From: Bacteroidaceae bacterium
Lineage (GTDB): Bacteria; Bacteroidota; Bacteroidia; Bacteroidales; Bacteroidaceae
Assembly (NCBI GenBank): GCA_021443415.1
Contig: JABUTZ010000003.1
Span: 1-37,569 of the forward strand
DNA: 37,569 nt
Reading direction: 5' to 3'
Shown here: positions 27,944-36,725 of the stretch, in pieces
Numbering within the stretch: position 1 is the first letter of the stretch
Layout: each line of letters opens with the position of its first letter
Notes under the pieces: model-generated
Told to the model about the DNA's origin: nothing
Database searches by the model: none
The model's input: only the letters and a program-made list of their open reading frames with translations
Made by a program: the position numbers and the translations under genes

Positions 27944-27951
27944 TAACTTTG
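27944..27951 (+). promoter_or_regulatory. -7 box TAACTTTG for the capsule operon
   Basis: ACTTTTCCGTAACTTTGCACAC upstream of upxY. Confidence 0.6.
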
Positions 27952-28014
27952 CACACTTGCATAGTGCCAAAACAACAACGGCACAAGCACACACAGGCAC
28001 ACCTCTGAGAAAAC

Positions 28015-28662
28015 ATGCAAACCTGTATCTCAGACACAAAGACGCAAACTCAAGCGCCAAAACAACACAACTGCATGGGCATCAACACTTTATGCCACCA
28101 TGCAGGACTCAATGCCATGCCCATCACGGAGGAACAGACCAAACAATGGTACGTCCTGCGCGACCTCAAACGACCCAACGCACTACTGCCGGCATACAAA
28201 ATGCTCGGCAACCTCAACATCGAGGTCTTCACACCCATGCGCGAACAACTCTCGCGAAAGCGTGAAACATTGCAGCGCACCATGCAGCCCGTCCTCCGCG
28301 ACCTGCTCTTCGCACACACCACACGCAGCGCGCTCGACGGCATCATCCACAACACACCCACCCTCCAATACCGCTTCCTCAAGGGGCACCGGCAGAAACC
28401 CATGACTGTACCCGAACGCGAGATGACAGACTTCATCACCGCCGTCGCCTGCAGCCACACCACACACTTCCTGATGCCCGACGAAATCAACCCCGCAATG
28501 TACGGCAGGCGGGTGCGCATCATAGGAGGGACACTCGACGGACAAGAGGGCATACTCAAAACCGTGCGAGGCTCACGCCGACGGCACCTCCTCGTACAGC
28601 TCGAGGGAATACTCGCCGCCGACATCGAAATCACAGACTGCCAATACACCATCATCGAATAA
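28015..28662 (+). CDS. UpxY-family NusG-like transcription antiterminator of a capsule locus
   Basis: KQWYVLRDLKRPN...IEVFTPMREQ (NGN-like), C-terminal GRRVRIIGGTLDGQEGILKTVRGSRRRHLLVQLEG (KOW-like). The true start may be the internal ATG at 28117. Confidence 0.9.
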   Translation: MQTCISDTKTQTQAPKQHNCMGINTLCHHAGLNAMPITEEQTKQWYVLRDLKRPNALLPAYKMLGNLNIEVFTPMREQLSRKRETLQRTMQPVLRDLLFAHTTRSALDGIIHNTPTLQYRFLKGHRQKPMTVPEREMTDFITAVACSHTTHFLMPDEINPAMYGRRVRIIGGTLDGQEGILKTVRGSRRRHLLVQLEGILAADIEITDCQYTIIE

Positions 28663-28698
28663 CACACAACACCAACACCCGAAAACAATACAAACACA

Positions 28699-29511
28699 AT
28701 GAATATCAAACGACTGATCCCAACAATCGCCATAGCAGCAATGCTCGCAGCCTGCGGCACACCAAAGGACATAGCCTACTTCCAGGACTCCGACCAGTAC
28801 AACGACATCGTCGTCAAAGCGCACGAAATCACAGTCAAGCGAGGAGACAAACTCTCCATCATCATCAACAGCAAAGACCCAGCGCTCGCCAGCATGTTCA
28901 ACATGCCCATCGTCACATACCGAGTAGGCTCCACACAGCAGGCGTCAACACTCGGCAGCTCCAGCCAGCAAATGGCCCTCTACTGCGTTGACAGCAACGG
29001 AGACATCGACTTCCCCGTCATAGGCAAAATAAAAGTCGTGGACAAAAGCCGAGAGGAGATAGCAAACATCGTCAAGGAAAGGCTCGTCAGCGAGGAACTC
29101 ATCAAAGACCCCGTCGTGACCGTCGAGTTCGAAAACCTCTACTTCTCCGTACTCGGAGAGGTAAAAAACCCCGGACGATTCGACATCAAGCACGACCGAG
29201 TCACACTCCTCGACGCCATCAGCATGGCCGGAGACCTCACCATCAACGGCATGCGACACAACGTCACCGTACTCCGCGAGGAGGGAGACCACCACAAACT
29301 CTACAAGGTGGACCTCACATCAGCCAACGACCTCTACAACTCGCCCGTCTTCTACCTGCAGCAGAAAGACATCGTGTACGCCGAACCCAACGACGCGCGG
29401 AAGCGACAGGCCACCGTCAACGGAAACAACGTACGCAGCACATCATTCTGGATATCAGTCGCATCGCTACTCACCAGCGTCGCAATTCTCGTCACAAACG
29501 CAGTCAAATAA
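28699..29511 (+). CDS. Wza-type polysaccharide export lipoprotein
   Basis: Lipobox LAACG; KRGDKLSIIIN; FSVLGEVKNPGRFDI; LLDAISMAGDLTINGMRHNVTVLRE; C-terminal TM. Confidence 0.94.
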   Translation: MNIKRLIPTIAIAAMLAACGTPKDIAYFQDSDQYNDIVVKAHEITVKRGDKLSIIINSKDPALASMFNMPIVTYRVGSTQQASTLGSSSQQMALYCVDSNGDIDFPVIGKIKVVDKSREEIANIVKERLVSEELIKDPVVTVEFENLYFSVLGEVKNPGRFDIKHDRVTLLDAISMAGDLTINGMRHNVTVLREEGDHHKLYKVDLTSANDLYNSPVFYLQQKDIVYAEPNDARKRQATVNGNNVRSTSFWISVASLLTSVAILVTNAVK

Positions 29512-29514
29512 ACC

Positions 29515-31926
29515 ATGGCAAACAACAATAACAACTACAACAAAAAGAGCGAAAACGACCTCCTGCAACTCCAGGACCTCATCGTCTCATGCATGAGCCA
29601 CTGGAGGTGGTTCATACTCTCCATACTGCTCTGCGTCGGAGCCGCCGTCTTCTACGTCCTCCGCACCGAACCCAAATACACACGCACAGCATCACTACTC
29701 ATCAAGGAGAGCAACGACAACGGCATACAGTCACAGCTCAGCACATTCTCCGACATGGGAATGTTCAGCACAAACACCAACGTGCACAACGAACTCCGCT
29801 CCATACAGTCCATATCAGTCATGGCAGAGGTGGTCAACCGCATGAAACTCTACATGGACTACAAGACCGACAACAAATTCCACAAAAAGTCGCTCTACGG
29901 AGTCAACCTACCCATCAACGCCGAAATCGTCGGACCATCCGAGAACGACGGAGTGACATGGGACATGGACGTTGACCCCAACGGCTCCGTCATCATCACA
30001 CGGCTCAAGCACAAGAGCAAATGGGTGGGGGAAAAGTCCGACGAATACAAAGGAACCATAGGAGACAGCATCACAACACCCATCGGCAAAATCATCGTAA
30101 CAAAAACCGCCGCATTCTCAACACTCACAGAGCCTACGACGTTCTACATCAAGCGTCTCGGACTCGTGTCATGCATCGAGAGCTACCTCAAACGTCTCAA
30201 AGCCACATTCCTCGACAAGGAGCAGACCACAATCATCGACCTCGAATACACCGACGTCTCAATACAGCGCGCAGAGGACTTCCTCAACACCGTCATAGCC
30301 GTTTACAACGAAAACTGGGTCAAGGCCAAAAACCAAATCGCCGTCAACACATCACAATTCATCGACGACCGCCTGAAAATCATCGAACAGGAACTCGGAA
30401 ACGTTGACAACGACATATCATCATACAAGAGCGAGCACAACATACCGAACGTCGAGGCGGCTGCCAACATGTACATGACAAACGCCAATGAGGCAAACGC
30501 ACGCGTCATGGACCTCAACAACCAACTCTACATGGCGCGGTACGTGCGAAGCTACATGAGCAACGAGGCGAACAACCACCAACTGCTGCCCGTCAACTCA
30601 GGCATCAACAGCCAGTTCATCGAACAGCAAATCTCCGAATACAACAACAAACTGCTCCAGCGCAACACTCTCGTCGCCAACAGCAGCGAGAGAAACCCGC
30701 TCGTCGCCGACATCGACAACTCACTGCGAAACCTGAGAATCGCCATCATCACATCCATCGACAACCAAATCAACTCACTCAACAACCAGATAGCAACCTT
30801 CCGCACCGAAGAGCGAACAAGCAACGCACGCATCACATCAAACCCACAGCAGGCCAAATACCTCATCAGCGTCGAGAGGCAGCAGAAGGTCAAGGAGTCT
30901 CTCTACCTCTTCCTCCTGCAGAAACGCGAGGAGAACGAACTCTCGCAAGCCTTCTCCGCATACAACACACAGGTCATCAACCCGCCACACGGACTGCTCA
31001 ACCCAACCGCACCGAAGAAGTTGAAAATCTTCCTCGCCTCAATCCTGCTCGGCATAATCATACCCATCGGCATCCTCTACCTCAAAGAGAACCTCAACAC
31101 CAAAATACGCGGCAAGAAGGACCTCGAGAGCTGCCCCATACCGTTCATCGGAGAGATACCGAGCTTCACTCTCAAGAAACGGCGCGTCCACAGACGGACA
31201 ACCATCGGAAACAACACCGTCGTCGTCGGAAGCGGACGGCGAGACATCATCAACGAGGCATTCCGCGTGCTGCGCTCAAACCTCGAGTTCATGAGCGAGA
31301 ACGGAGGCAAGTCCAACATCATAGCCATCACATCATTCAACCCGGGAAGTGGTAAATCACTCATATCACTCAACACAGCCGTCAGCCTCGCAATACGAAG
31401 CAAACGCGTGCTCCTCATCGACGGAGACCTCCGACACTCGTCAACATCAGCCTACATCAACAACCCCTCTACGGGTCTCAGCAACTACCTCAACGGCTCA
31501 ATAGCCGACTACCACGACATCATCGTCAAGGACATCGACCACGACAACCTGCACTTCCTCCCCGTGGGAACAATCCCGCCAAACCCCGCCGAACTGCTAC
31601 TCAACGACCGTCTCAAACAACTGCTCGACGCCGTACGCGAGGAATACGACTACGTCATGCTCGACTGCCCGCCAATCGAAATCGTCGCCGACACACGCAT
31701 CATCAGCAAATACGCCGACCGCACCATCTTCGTCGTCCGGGCAGGACTCTTCGAGCGAAGCATGCTACCCGAACTCGAGAACATATACAAAGAGGGCAAA
31801 TACAGCAACCTCGGACTCATTCTCAACGGCACGGCAAACGGCAACGGACGACTCGGATACTCCTACGGATACCGCTACGGATACCACTACGGCAGCTACT
31901 ACGGAGAGGAGAAAAAGAAAAAGTGA
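29515..31926 (+). CDS. Wzc-type tyrosine kinase/chain-length determinant with Tyr-rich tail
   Basis: Wzz-type N-terminus; Walker A SFNPGSGKSLISLNTA, VLLIDGDLRHSS; YDYVMLDCPP; tail GYSYGYRYGYHYGSYYGEEKKKK. Confidence 0.95.
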   Translation: MANNNNNYNKKSENDLLQLQDLIVSCMSHWRWFILSILLCVGAAVFYVLRTEPKYTRTASLLIKESNDNGIQSQLSTFSDMGMFSTNTNVHNELRSIQSISVMAEVVNRMKLYMDYKTDNKFHKKSLYGVNLPINAEIVGPSENDGVTWDMDVDPNGSVIITRLKHKSKWVGEKSDEYKGTIGDSITTPIGKIIVTKTAAFSTLTEPTTFYIKRLGLVSCIESYLKRLKATFLDKEQTTIIDLEYTDVSIQRAEDFLNTVIAVYNENWVKAKNQIAVNTSQFIDDRLKIIEQELGNVDNDISSYKSEHNIPNVEAAANMYMTNANEANARVMDLNNQLYMARYVRSYMSNEANNHQLLPVNSGINSQFIEQQISEYNNKLLQRNTLVANSSERNPLVADIDNSLRNLRIAIITSIDNQINSLNNQIATFRTEERTSNARITSNPQQAKYLISVERQQKVKESLYLFLLQKREENELSQAFSAYNTQVINPPHGLLNPTAPKKLKIFLASILLGIIIPIGILYLKENLNTKIRGKKDLESCPIPFIGEIPSFTLKKRRVHRRTTIGNNTVVVGSGRRDIINEAFRVLRSNLEFMSENGGKSNIIAITSFNPGSGKSLISLNTAVSLAIRSKRVLLIDGDLRHSSTSAYINNPSTGLSNYLNGSIADYHDIIVKDIDHDNLHFLPVGTIPPNPAELLLNDRLKQLLDAVREEYDYVMLDCPPIEIVADTRIISKYADRTIFVVRAGLFERSMLPELENIYKEGKYSNLGLILNGTANGNGRLGYSYGYRYGYHYGSYYGEEKKKK

Positions 31927-32639
31927 TGTGGCCCTTCACACGAACACAGCGACTCGACCGGTGCGGCATACTCCAGGGAGCCACCGACTGGCACTCACAC
32001 ATCCTCCCCGGCGTTGACGACGGGGTCAAGACGATGGAGGAGTCACTCGAAATCCTCGACATCTACGAGGCGCTCGGCATACACAAGGTATGGCTCACAC
32101 CGCACATCATGGAGGACATACCAAACACCACCTCCCACCTCCGCCAACGCTTCGAAGAGCTGCGCGCCGCCTACACCGGACCCATCACCCTCCGCCTCAG
32201 CGCCGAGAACATGATCGACGCGCTCTTTCAGCGACGCCTCGACTCAGGCGACCTCCTACCCTACGGAGACCAGGCCGACGCACTCCTCGTCGAGACATCC
32301 TACTTCACACCACCCATGAACCTCTACGGCACACTCGAGCAGATCAAGGCACACGGATACCACCCCGTGCTCGCACACCCCGAGCGATACGTCTATATGA
32401 CCGACGACGACCACCGACGGCTCCGGAAACTCGGCGTACGATTCCAACTCAACATCGGCTCACTCCTCGGAACCTACGGACCCAACGTCCAGAAACTCGC
32501 ACGCGAACTGCTCCGCGACTCACAATACGACTGCGCCGGCTCCGACATACACACCATCCGATGCCTGCAACGGCACCGGCACGCACCACTCCCATACAAA
32601 GACATCGTAGCACTCAACAAAATCCCGCAAAACCAATAA
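31923..32639 (+). CDS. CpsB/YwqE-type PHP-domain tyrosine phosphatase
   Basis: TDWHSHILPGVDDGVKTMEESLEIL; VWLTPHIMED; PVLAHPERY; AGSDIHT. Confidence 0.93.
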   Translation: MMWPFTRTQRLDRCGILQGATDWHSHILPGVDDGVKTMEESLEILDIYEALGIHKVWLTPHIMEDIPNTTSHLRQRFEELRAAYTGPITLRLSAENMIDALFQRRLDSGDLLPYGDQADALLVETSYFTPPMNLYGTLEQIKAHGYHPVLAHPERYVYMTDDDHRRLRKLGVRFQLNIGSLLGTYGPNVQKLARELLRDSQYDCAGSDIHTIRCLQRHRHAPLPYKDIVALNKIPQNQ

Positions 32640-32657
32640 CACAAACATCATATATAT

Positions 32658-33749
32658 ATGTCAGTATTCAAAGACAAAGTCCTCCTCATCACAGGAGGCA
32701 CAGGCAGCTTCGGCAACGCAGTCCTCCGCCGCTTCCTCGACAGCGACATAAAGGAAATACGCATCCTCTCGCGCGACGAGAAAAAGCAGGATGACATGCG
32801 ACACCACCTCCAGGCCAACCGCCCCGACGTGGCGAAGAAAGTCAAGTTCTGCATCGGAAACGTGCGACAGCGCGAGGCCGTTGACTTCGCAATGGCCGGA
32901 GTGGACTATGTCTTCAGCGCGGCAGCACTCAAGCAGGTGCCATCATGCGAGTTCTTCCCCATGGAAGCCGTGCGAACAAACGTCGAGGGCACCAACAACG
33001 TCCTCCTCTCCGCCATCGCGCACGGAGTAAAAAACGTCGTCGTGCTCTCAACCGACAAGGCAGCATACCCCATCAACGCCATGGGCATATCAAAAGCCAT
33101 GATGGAGAAAGTCGCCATCGCACAGGGACGAGCGCTCGGACCTGACGCCAAGACAACAATCTGCTGCACACGATACGGAAACGTCATGGCAAGCCGAGGC
33201 TCCGTCATACCCCTCTGGGTAGAGCAGATGATGGACGGAAAACCCATCACCATCACCGACCCCAACATGACACGATTCATGATGACACTCGACGACGCCG
33301 TTGACCTCGTCATCTACGCGTTCACACACGGCGAGAACGGAGACCTCTTCGTGCAGAAAGCCCCAGCAGCAACACTCGACACACTCGCCCAGGCACTCAA
33401 GGAGACCTACGCGCAGGTCAACCCCAAATACGCCGACACCGAGGTACGCGTCATCGGAACACGACACGGAGAGAAACTCTACGAGACACTCGTCACACGA
33501 GAGGAAATGGCCAAAGCCATCGACATGGGAGGATACTACCGCATACCATGCGACAGCCGGGACCTCAACTACGACAAATACTTCATCGAGGGCAGCGAGG
33601 AACTCAGCGCAATCGAGGACTACCACAGCCACAACACCGCACGCCTCGACGTCGAGGGCATGAAGGCACTACTCCTCAAACTCAACTTCATACGAGAGGA
33701 CCTCGGACTCCAACCAAGAGCGAAAGGAAAGGAAATACGCAGCGAGTGA
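32658..33749 (+). CDS. capE: UDP-GlcNAc 4,6-dehydratase/epimerase (CapE/FnlA type)
   Basis: LLITGGTGSFGNAVLRRFL, VFSAAALKQVPSCEFFPMEAVRTNVEGTNNV, STDKAAYPINAMGISKAMMEKV. Confidence 0.92.
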   Translation: MSVFKDKVLLITGGTGSFGNAVLRRFLDSDIKEIRILSRDEKKQDDMRHHLQANRPDVAKKVKFCIGNVRQREAVDFAMAGVDYVFSAAALKQVPSCEFFPMEAVRTNVEGTNNVLLSAIAHGVKNVVVLSTDKAAYPINAMGISKAMMEKVAIAQGRALGPDAKTTICCTRYGNVMASRGSVIPLWVEQMMDGKPITITDPNMTRFMMTLDDAVDLVIYAFTHGENGDLFVQKAPAATLDTLAQALKETYAQVNPKYADTEVRVIGTRHGEKLYETLVTREEMAKAIDMGGYYRIPCDSRDLNYDKYFIEGSEELSAIEDYHSHNTARLDVEGMKALLLKLNFIREDLGLQPRAKGKEIRSE

Positions 33750-33750
33750 A

Positions 33751-34962
33751 ATGAAGATACTGGTAACAGGCGCGAAAGGCTTCGTCGGAAAAAACCTCTG
33801 CGCCCAACTGAACAACATAAAGGAGGGAAAAGCCAAATGCTACGGCGACCTCGTCATCGACAAGGTCTATCAGTACGACATAGACTCCACAACGCAAGAA
33901 CTTGAGGAGGCATGCCGCAACGCCGACTTCGTGTTCAACCTCGCCGGCGTGAACCGCCCGCAGAACACCGAGGAATTCATGCAGGGCAACTTCGGCTTCG
34001 CATCAACACTGCTCGACACCCTGAAGAAGCACGGCAACACCTGCCCCGTAATGCTCAGCTCAAGCATTCAGGCCACACTCGCCGGACGCTTCGGCACATC
34101 CGAATACGGCAAAAGCAAAAAGGCGGGCGAGGAACTCTTCTTCGACTACGGCAAGGAGACCGGAGCCAAAGTCCTCATCTACCGCTTCCCCAACCTCTAC
34201 GGCAAATGGTGCCGACCCAACTACAACAGCGCCGTGGCCACCTTCTGCCACAACATCGCCCACGACCTCCCCATACAGGTCAACGACCCATCGGTGGATA
34301 TGGAGTTGCTCTATATCGACGACCTCGTGGAGGAAATGATATGCGCACTGAAGGGTGAAGAGCACCATTGTGAATTTGACGGAGTGGAAACAATACTTAA
34401 AACGGACGGCAGATATTGCGCCGCACCGATAACCCACCACGTCAAACTCGGTGAGATCGTTGATCTGCTCCATAAGTTCGCCGAAATGCCAAAGACGCTG
34501 ATGATACCCGAAATACCCGCAGACTCCTTCGCCAAGCGGCTCTTCAGCACATACCTCAGCTACCTCCCGAAGGAAAAGGCCGTCTTCGACCTCACGATGA
34601 ACACCGACCAGCGAGGCTCCTTCACCGAACTCGTACACACGCTCAGCTGCGGGCAGGTCAGCGTCAACATCTCCAAACCGGGCATCACAAAGGGCGAACA
34701 CTGGCACCACACCAAATGGGAGCAGTTCATCGTCGTCAGCGGACACGGACTCATACAGCTCCGCAACGAAAACGACCCGGACGCGGAAATCCTCAACTAT
34801 GAGGTCTCGGGCGACAAAATACAGAGCGTCATAATGCTCCCGGGCTACACACACAACATCATAAACCTCTCACCCACACAAGACCTCGTCACAGTCATGT
34901 ACTGCAACGAAATCTTCAACCCACAACGTCCCGACACATATTTTGACAGGGTCACAAAGTAG
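33751..34962 (+). CDS. capF: CapF-type SDR reductase with C-terminal cupin
   Basis: MKILVTGAKGFVGKNLCAQL; C-terminal cupin KGEHWHHTKWEQFIVVSGHGLIQLR. Confidence 0.92.
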   Translation: MKILVTGAKGFVGKNLCAQLNNIKEGKAKCYGDLVIDKVYQYDIDSTTQELEEACRNADFVFNLAGVNRPQNTEEFMQGNFGFASTLLDTLKKHGNTCPVMLSSSIQATLAGRFGTSEYGKSKKAGEELFFDYGKETGAKVLIYRFPNLYGKWCRPNYNSAVATFCHNIAHDLPIQVNDPSVDMELLYIDDLVEEMICALKGEEHHCEFDGVETILKTDGRYCAAPITHHVKLGEIVDLLHKFAEMPKTLMIPEIPADSFAKRLFSTYLSYLPKEKAVFDLTMNTDQRGSFTELVHTLSCGQVSVNISKPGITKGEHWHHTKWEQFIVVSGHGLIQLRNENDPDAEILNYEVSGDKIQSVIMLPGYTHNIINLSPTQDLVTVMYCNEIFNPQRPDTYFDRVTK

Positions 34963-35082
34963 AAAGTATGAAAGTATGAAAGTGGAAGGATGATGCGTTT
35001 TAGTGTCTTGAATCTTGGCTAAAAGATAAGGCACTGCTTCTGCTCGTGTGTTTGACTGCATAAAGGAAATGACATTGAACCA

Positions 35083-36528
35083 ATGACCAAGGAAGAACTG
35101 ATCGTCCGTATCCATGACCTCGAATGGGAAGACTTTGAGGTCAAGGAAGCCAAGTCAGAACTTCCAAAAAGTATTTGGGAAACAGTGTCTGCCTTTTCCA
35201 ATACCAGTGGCGGATGGATTGTGCTTGGAATCAAACAGATAGGGAAAAACTTTGACATACAAGGTGTTGACAATATAGAAAAGTTAGAACAGGATTTTCT
35301 CGGCACGCTTCGCAGCCAGAAATTCAACATGCCCCTCGTGGCAATGCCAAAGCGATATGATATTGGCGGAAAGAGAATACTGGCTTTCCATATTCCATCC
35401 TCACCATTCAAACCAATATATTACAGCAACCCAAGAAACAGCTTCATACGCATGGGTAGTGGCGACCATCATGCCACGGACACAGAAATAATGCAGATGT
35501 ATCATGACCAGTCGTTCGGCATTCGTTCGGAGATGGTGGTTGAAGGTTCTGACATCAAGATGCTGAGTCAGGATTCAATCCGCAGCTATCGCGATTACCT
35601 CAGATCATACGATTCGCTCAAGGACACCGAGAAACTCAACAAGAGAGATTTTTGCTCTCGATTGAATATCTGCAACGACAAAGGCGAACTGACTTATGCC
35701 GGACTTTTGATGTTTGGCAAGGAACCATACACCAATCGTTATGTCCCCACGTTTTGTATCGACTATATTGAAGTTCCGGGTAATTCACTTGCCGATGCGA
35801 CCACTCGTTACACCTACCGCATTCCTGAACAGTCCAATATCTGGGACGCGTTCCAGATAATACTGCGACGTTTGAGGAATGTAGTGGACACCCCGTTCAA
35901 ACTCAACAAGATGGGAGTGGCTGTAAATGATATGCGACAGTTTGAAGTCATTCGCGAAGCTATGCTGAACTTCTGCATGCATTCAGACCAATTCAGTCCG
36001 ATACGCTCATGCATTCATGTGTTCAATGACCGCGTCGAATTTATCAATAGCGGGTGTTTCCCCAAACCGGTGGAGACAATTGCAGGGCATTTCTATTCCA
36101 GCCTGCGAAATCCTACCATTGCCAAACTGTTCAGATACACAAAGATGTGTGAGAACGTGGGGTATGGGATTGACAAACTGAAGACATGGAAGCAACTGAC
36201 GGGCTATGACATCGTATTTGAGAATCAAAGAGATATGGTTTGCCTTACACTTCCATTCAAGGACATTATTGACATACAAAGAACTGATGTCACCCAAAAT
36301 GTCACCCAAAATGTCACCCAAAATGTCACCATAAACCTGACAGTGAGGCAGAAAAGAATCCTTGAAATCTTGGATGCGGACAACAACCAAACGGCCAGCG
36401 AAATAGCAGTGATGCTATCCGCCAACATCCGCACAATCAGAAGAGACCTCGCCTCTTTACAGAGCAAAGGCATCTTGCGCCGGGATGGCGGCAGCAAAAC
36501 AGGTCACTGGGTGACATTGCAGAAATAA
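35083..36528 (+). CDS. AlbA_2/HATPase_c_4-type ATP-binding protein with C-terminal wHTH
   Basis: E.KEAKSELPKSIWETVSAFSNTSGGWIVLGIK; REAMLNFCMHSD; VEFINSGCFP; C-terminal RQKRILEILDADNNQTASEIAVMLSANIRTIRRDLASLQSKGILRRDG. Confidence 0.9.
   Translation: MTKEELIVRIHDLEWEDFEVKEAKSELPKSIWETVSAFSNTSGGWIVLGIKQIGKNFDIQGVDNIEKLEQDFLGTLRSQKFNMPLVAMPKRYDIGGKRILAFHIPSSPFKPIYYSNPRNSFIRMGSGDHHATDTEIMQMYHDQSFGIRSEMVVEGSDIKMLSQDSIRSYRDYLRSYDSLKDTEKLNKRDFCSRLNICNDKGELTYAGLLMFGKEPYTNRYVPTFCIDYIEVPGNSLADATTRYTYRIPEQSNIWDAFQIILRRLRNVVDTPFKLNKMGVAVNDMRQFEVIREAMLNFCMHSDQFSPIRSCIHVFNDRVEFINSGCFPKPVETIAGHFYSSLRNPTIAKLFRYTKMCENVGYGIDKLKTWKQLTGYDIVFENQRDMVCLTLPFKDIIDIQRTDVTQNVTQNVTQNVTINLTVRQKRILEILDADNNQTASEIAVMLSANIRTIRRDLASLQSKGILRRDGGSKTGHWVTLQK
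36289..36330 (+). repeat. 12-bp in-frame tandem repeat GTCACCCAAAAT (3 full copies plus a partial), encoding (VTQN)n
   Basis: Exact repeats at 36289, 36301 and 36313, then GTCACC. Confidence 0.95.
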
Positions 36529-36626
36529 CGAGGAGAGCCTTGACGAGGAGGCAAAGAGAAAATTACGGAGAATAAAACAAAAAACAGTGAGGTCATATAT
36601 AGTAACAGAAACTGCAGACTGCATAG

Positions 36627-36725
36627 GAAGCAACTTTCGACGAACTCCACGCCATCTGCTATGAAATCTCCCAAATCCTATCCGGATTAATAAAAACGCT
36701 TGAAACACTTGAAAAAAATGAAAAA
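36627..36725 (+). pseudogene. C-terminal remnant of a four-helix-bundle (S23/TIGR02436-like) protein gene
   Basis: In-frame EATFDELHAICYEISQILSGLIKTLETLEKNEK preceded directly by TAG with no start; resembles C-termini of four-helix-bundle proteins. Confidence 0.5.

Noticed and set aside
27830-28015. Invertible capsule promoter as in B. fragilis
   Set aside because: Only a short 5-bp-arm dyad was found; no pair of long inverted repeats flanks the promoter.
28050-28772. 240-aa minus-strand ORF opposite upxY
   Set aside because: Antisense artefact with low-complexity translation.
34060-34854. 264-aa minus-strand ORF opposite capF
   Set aside because: Low stop frequency is explained by the A/C codon bias of capF; no domain features.
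34963-36717. Insertion sequence or integron around the AlbA_2 gene
   Set aside because: No transposase or integrase, and no clear terminal inverted repeats or target-site duplication seen.
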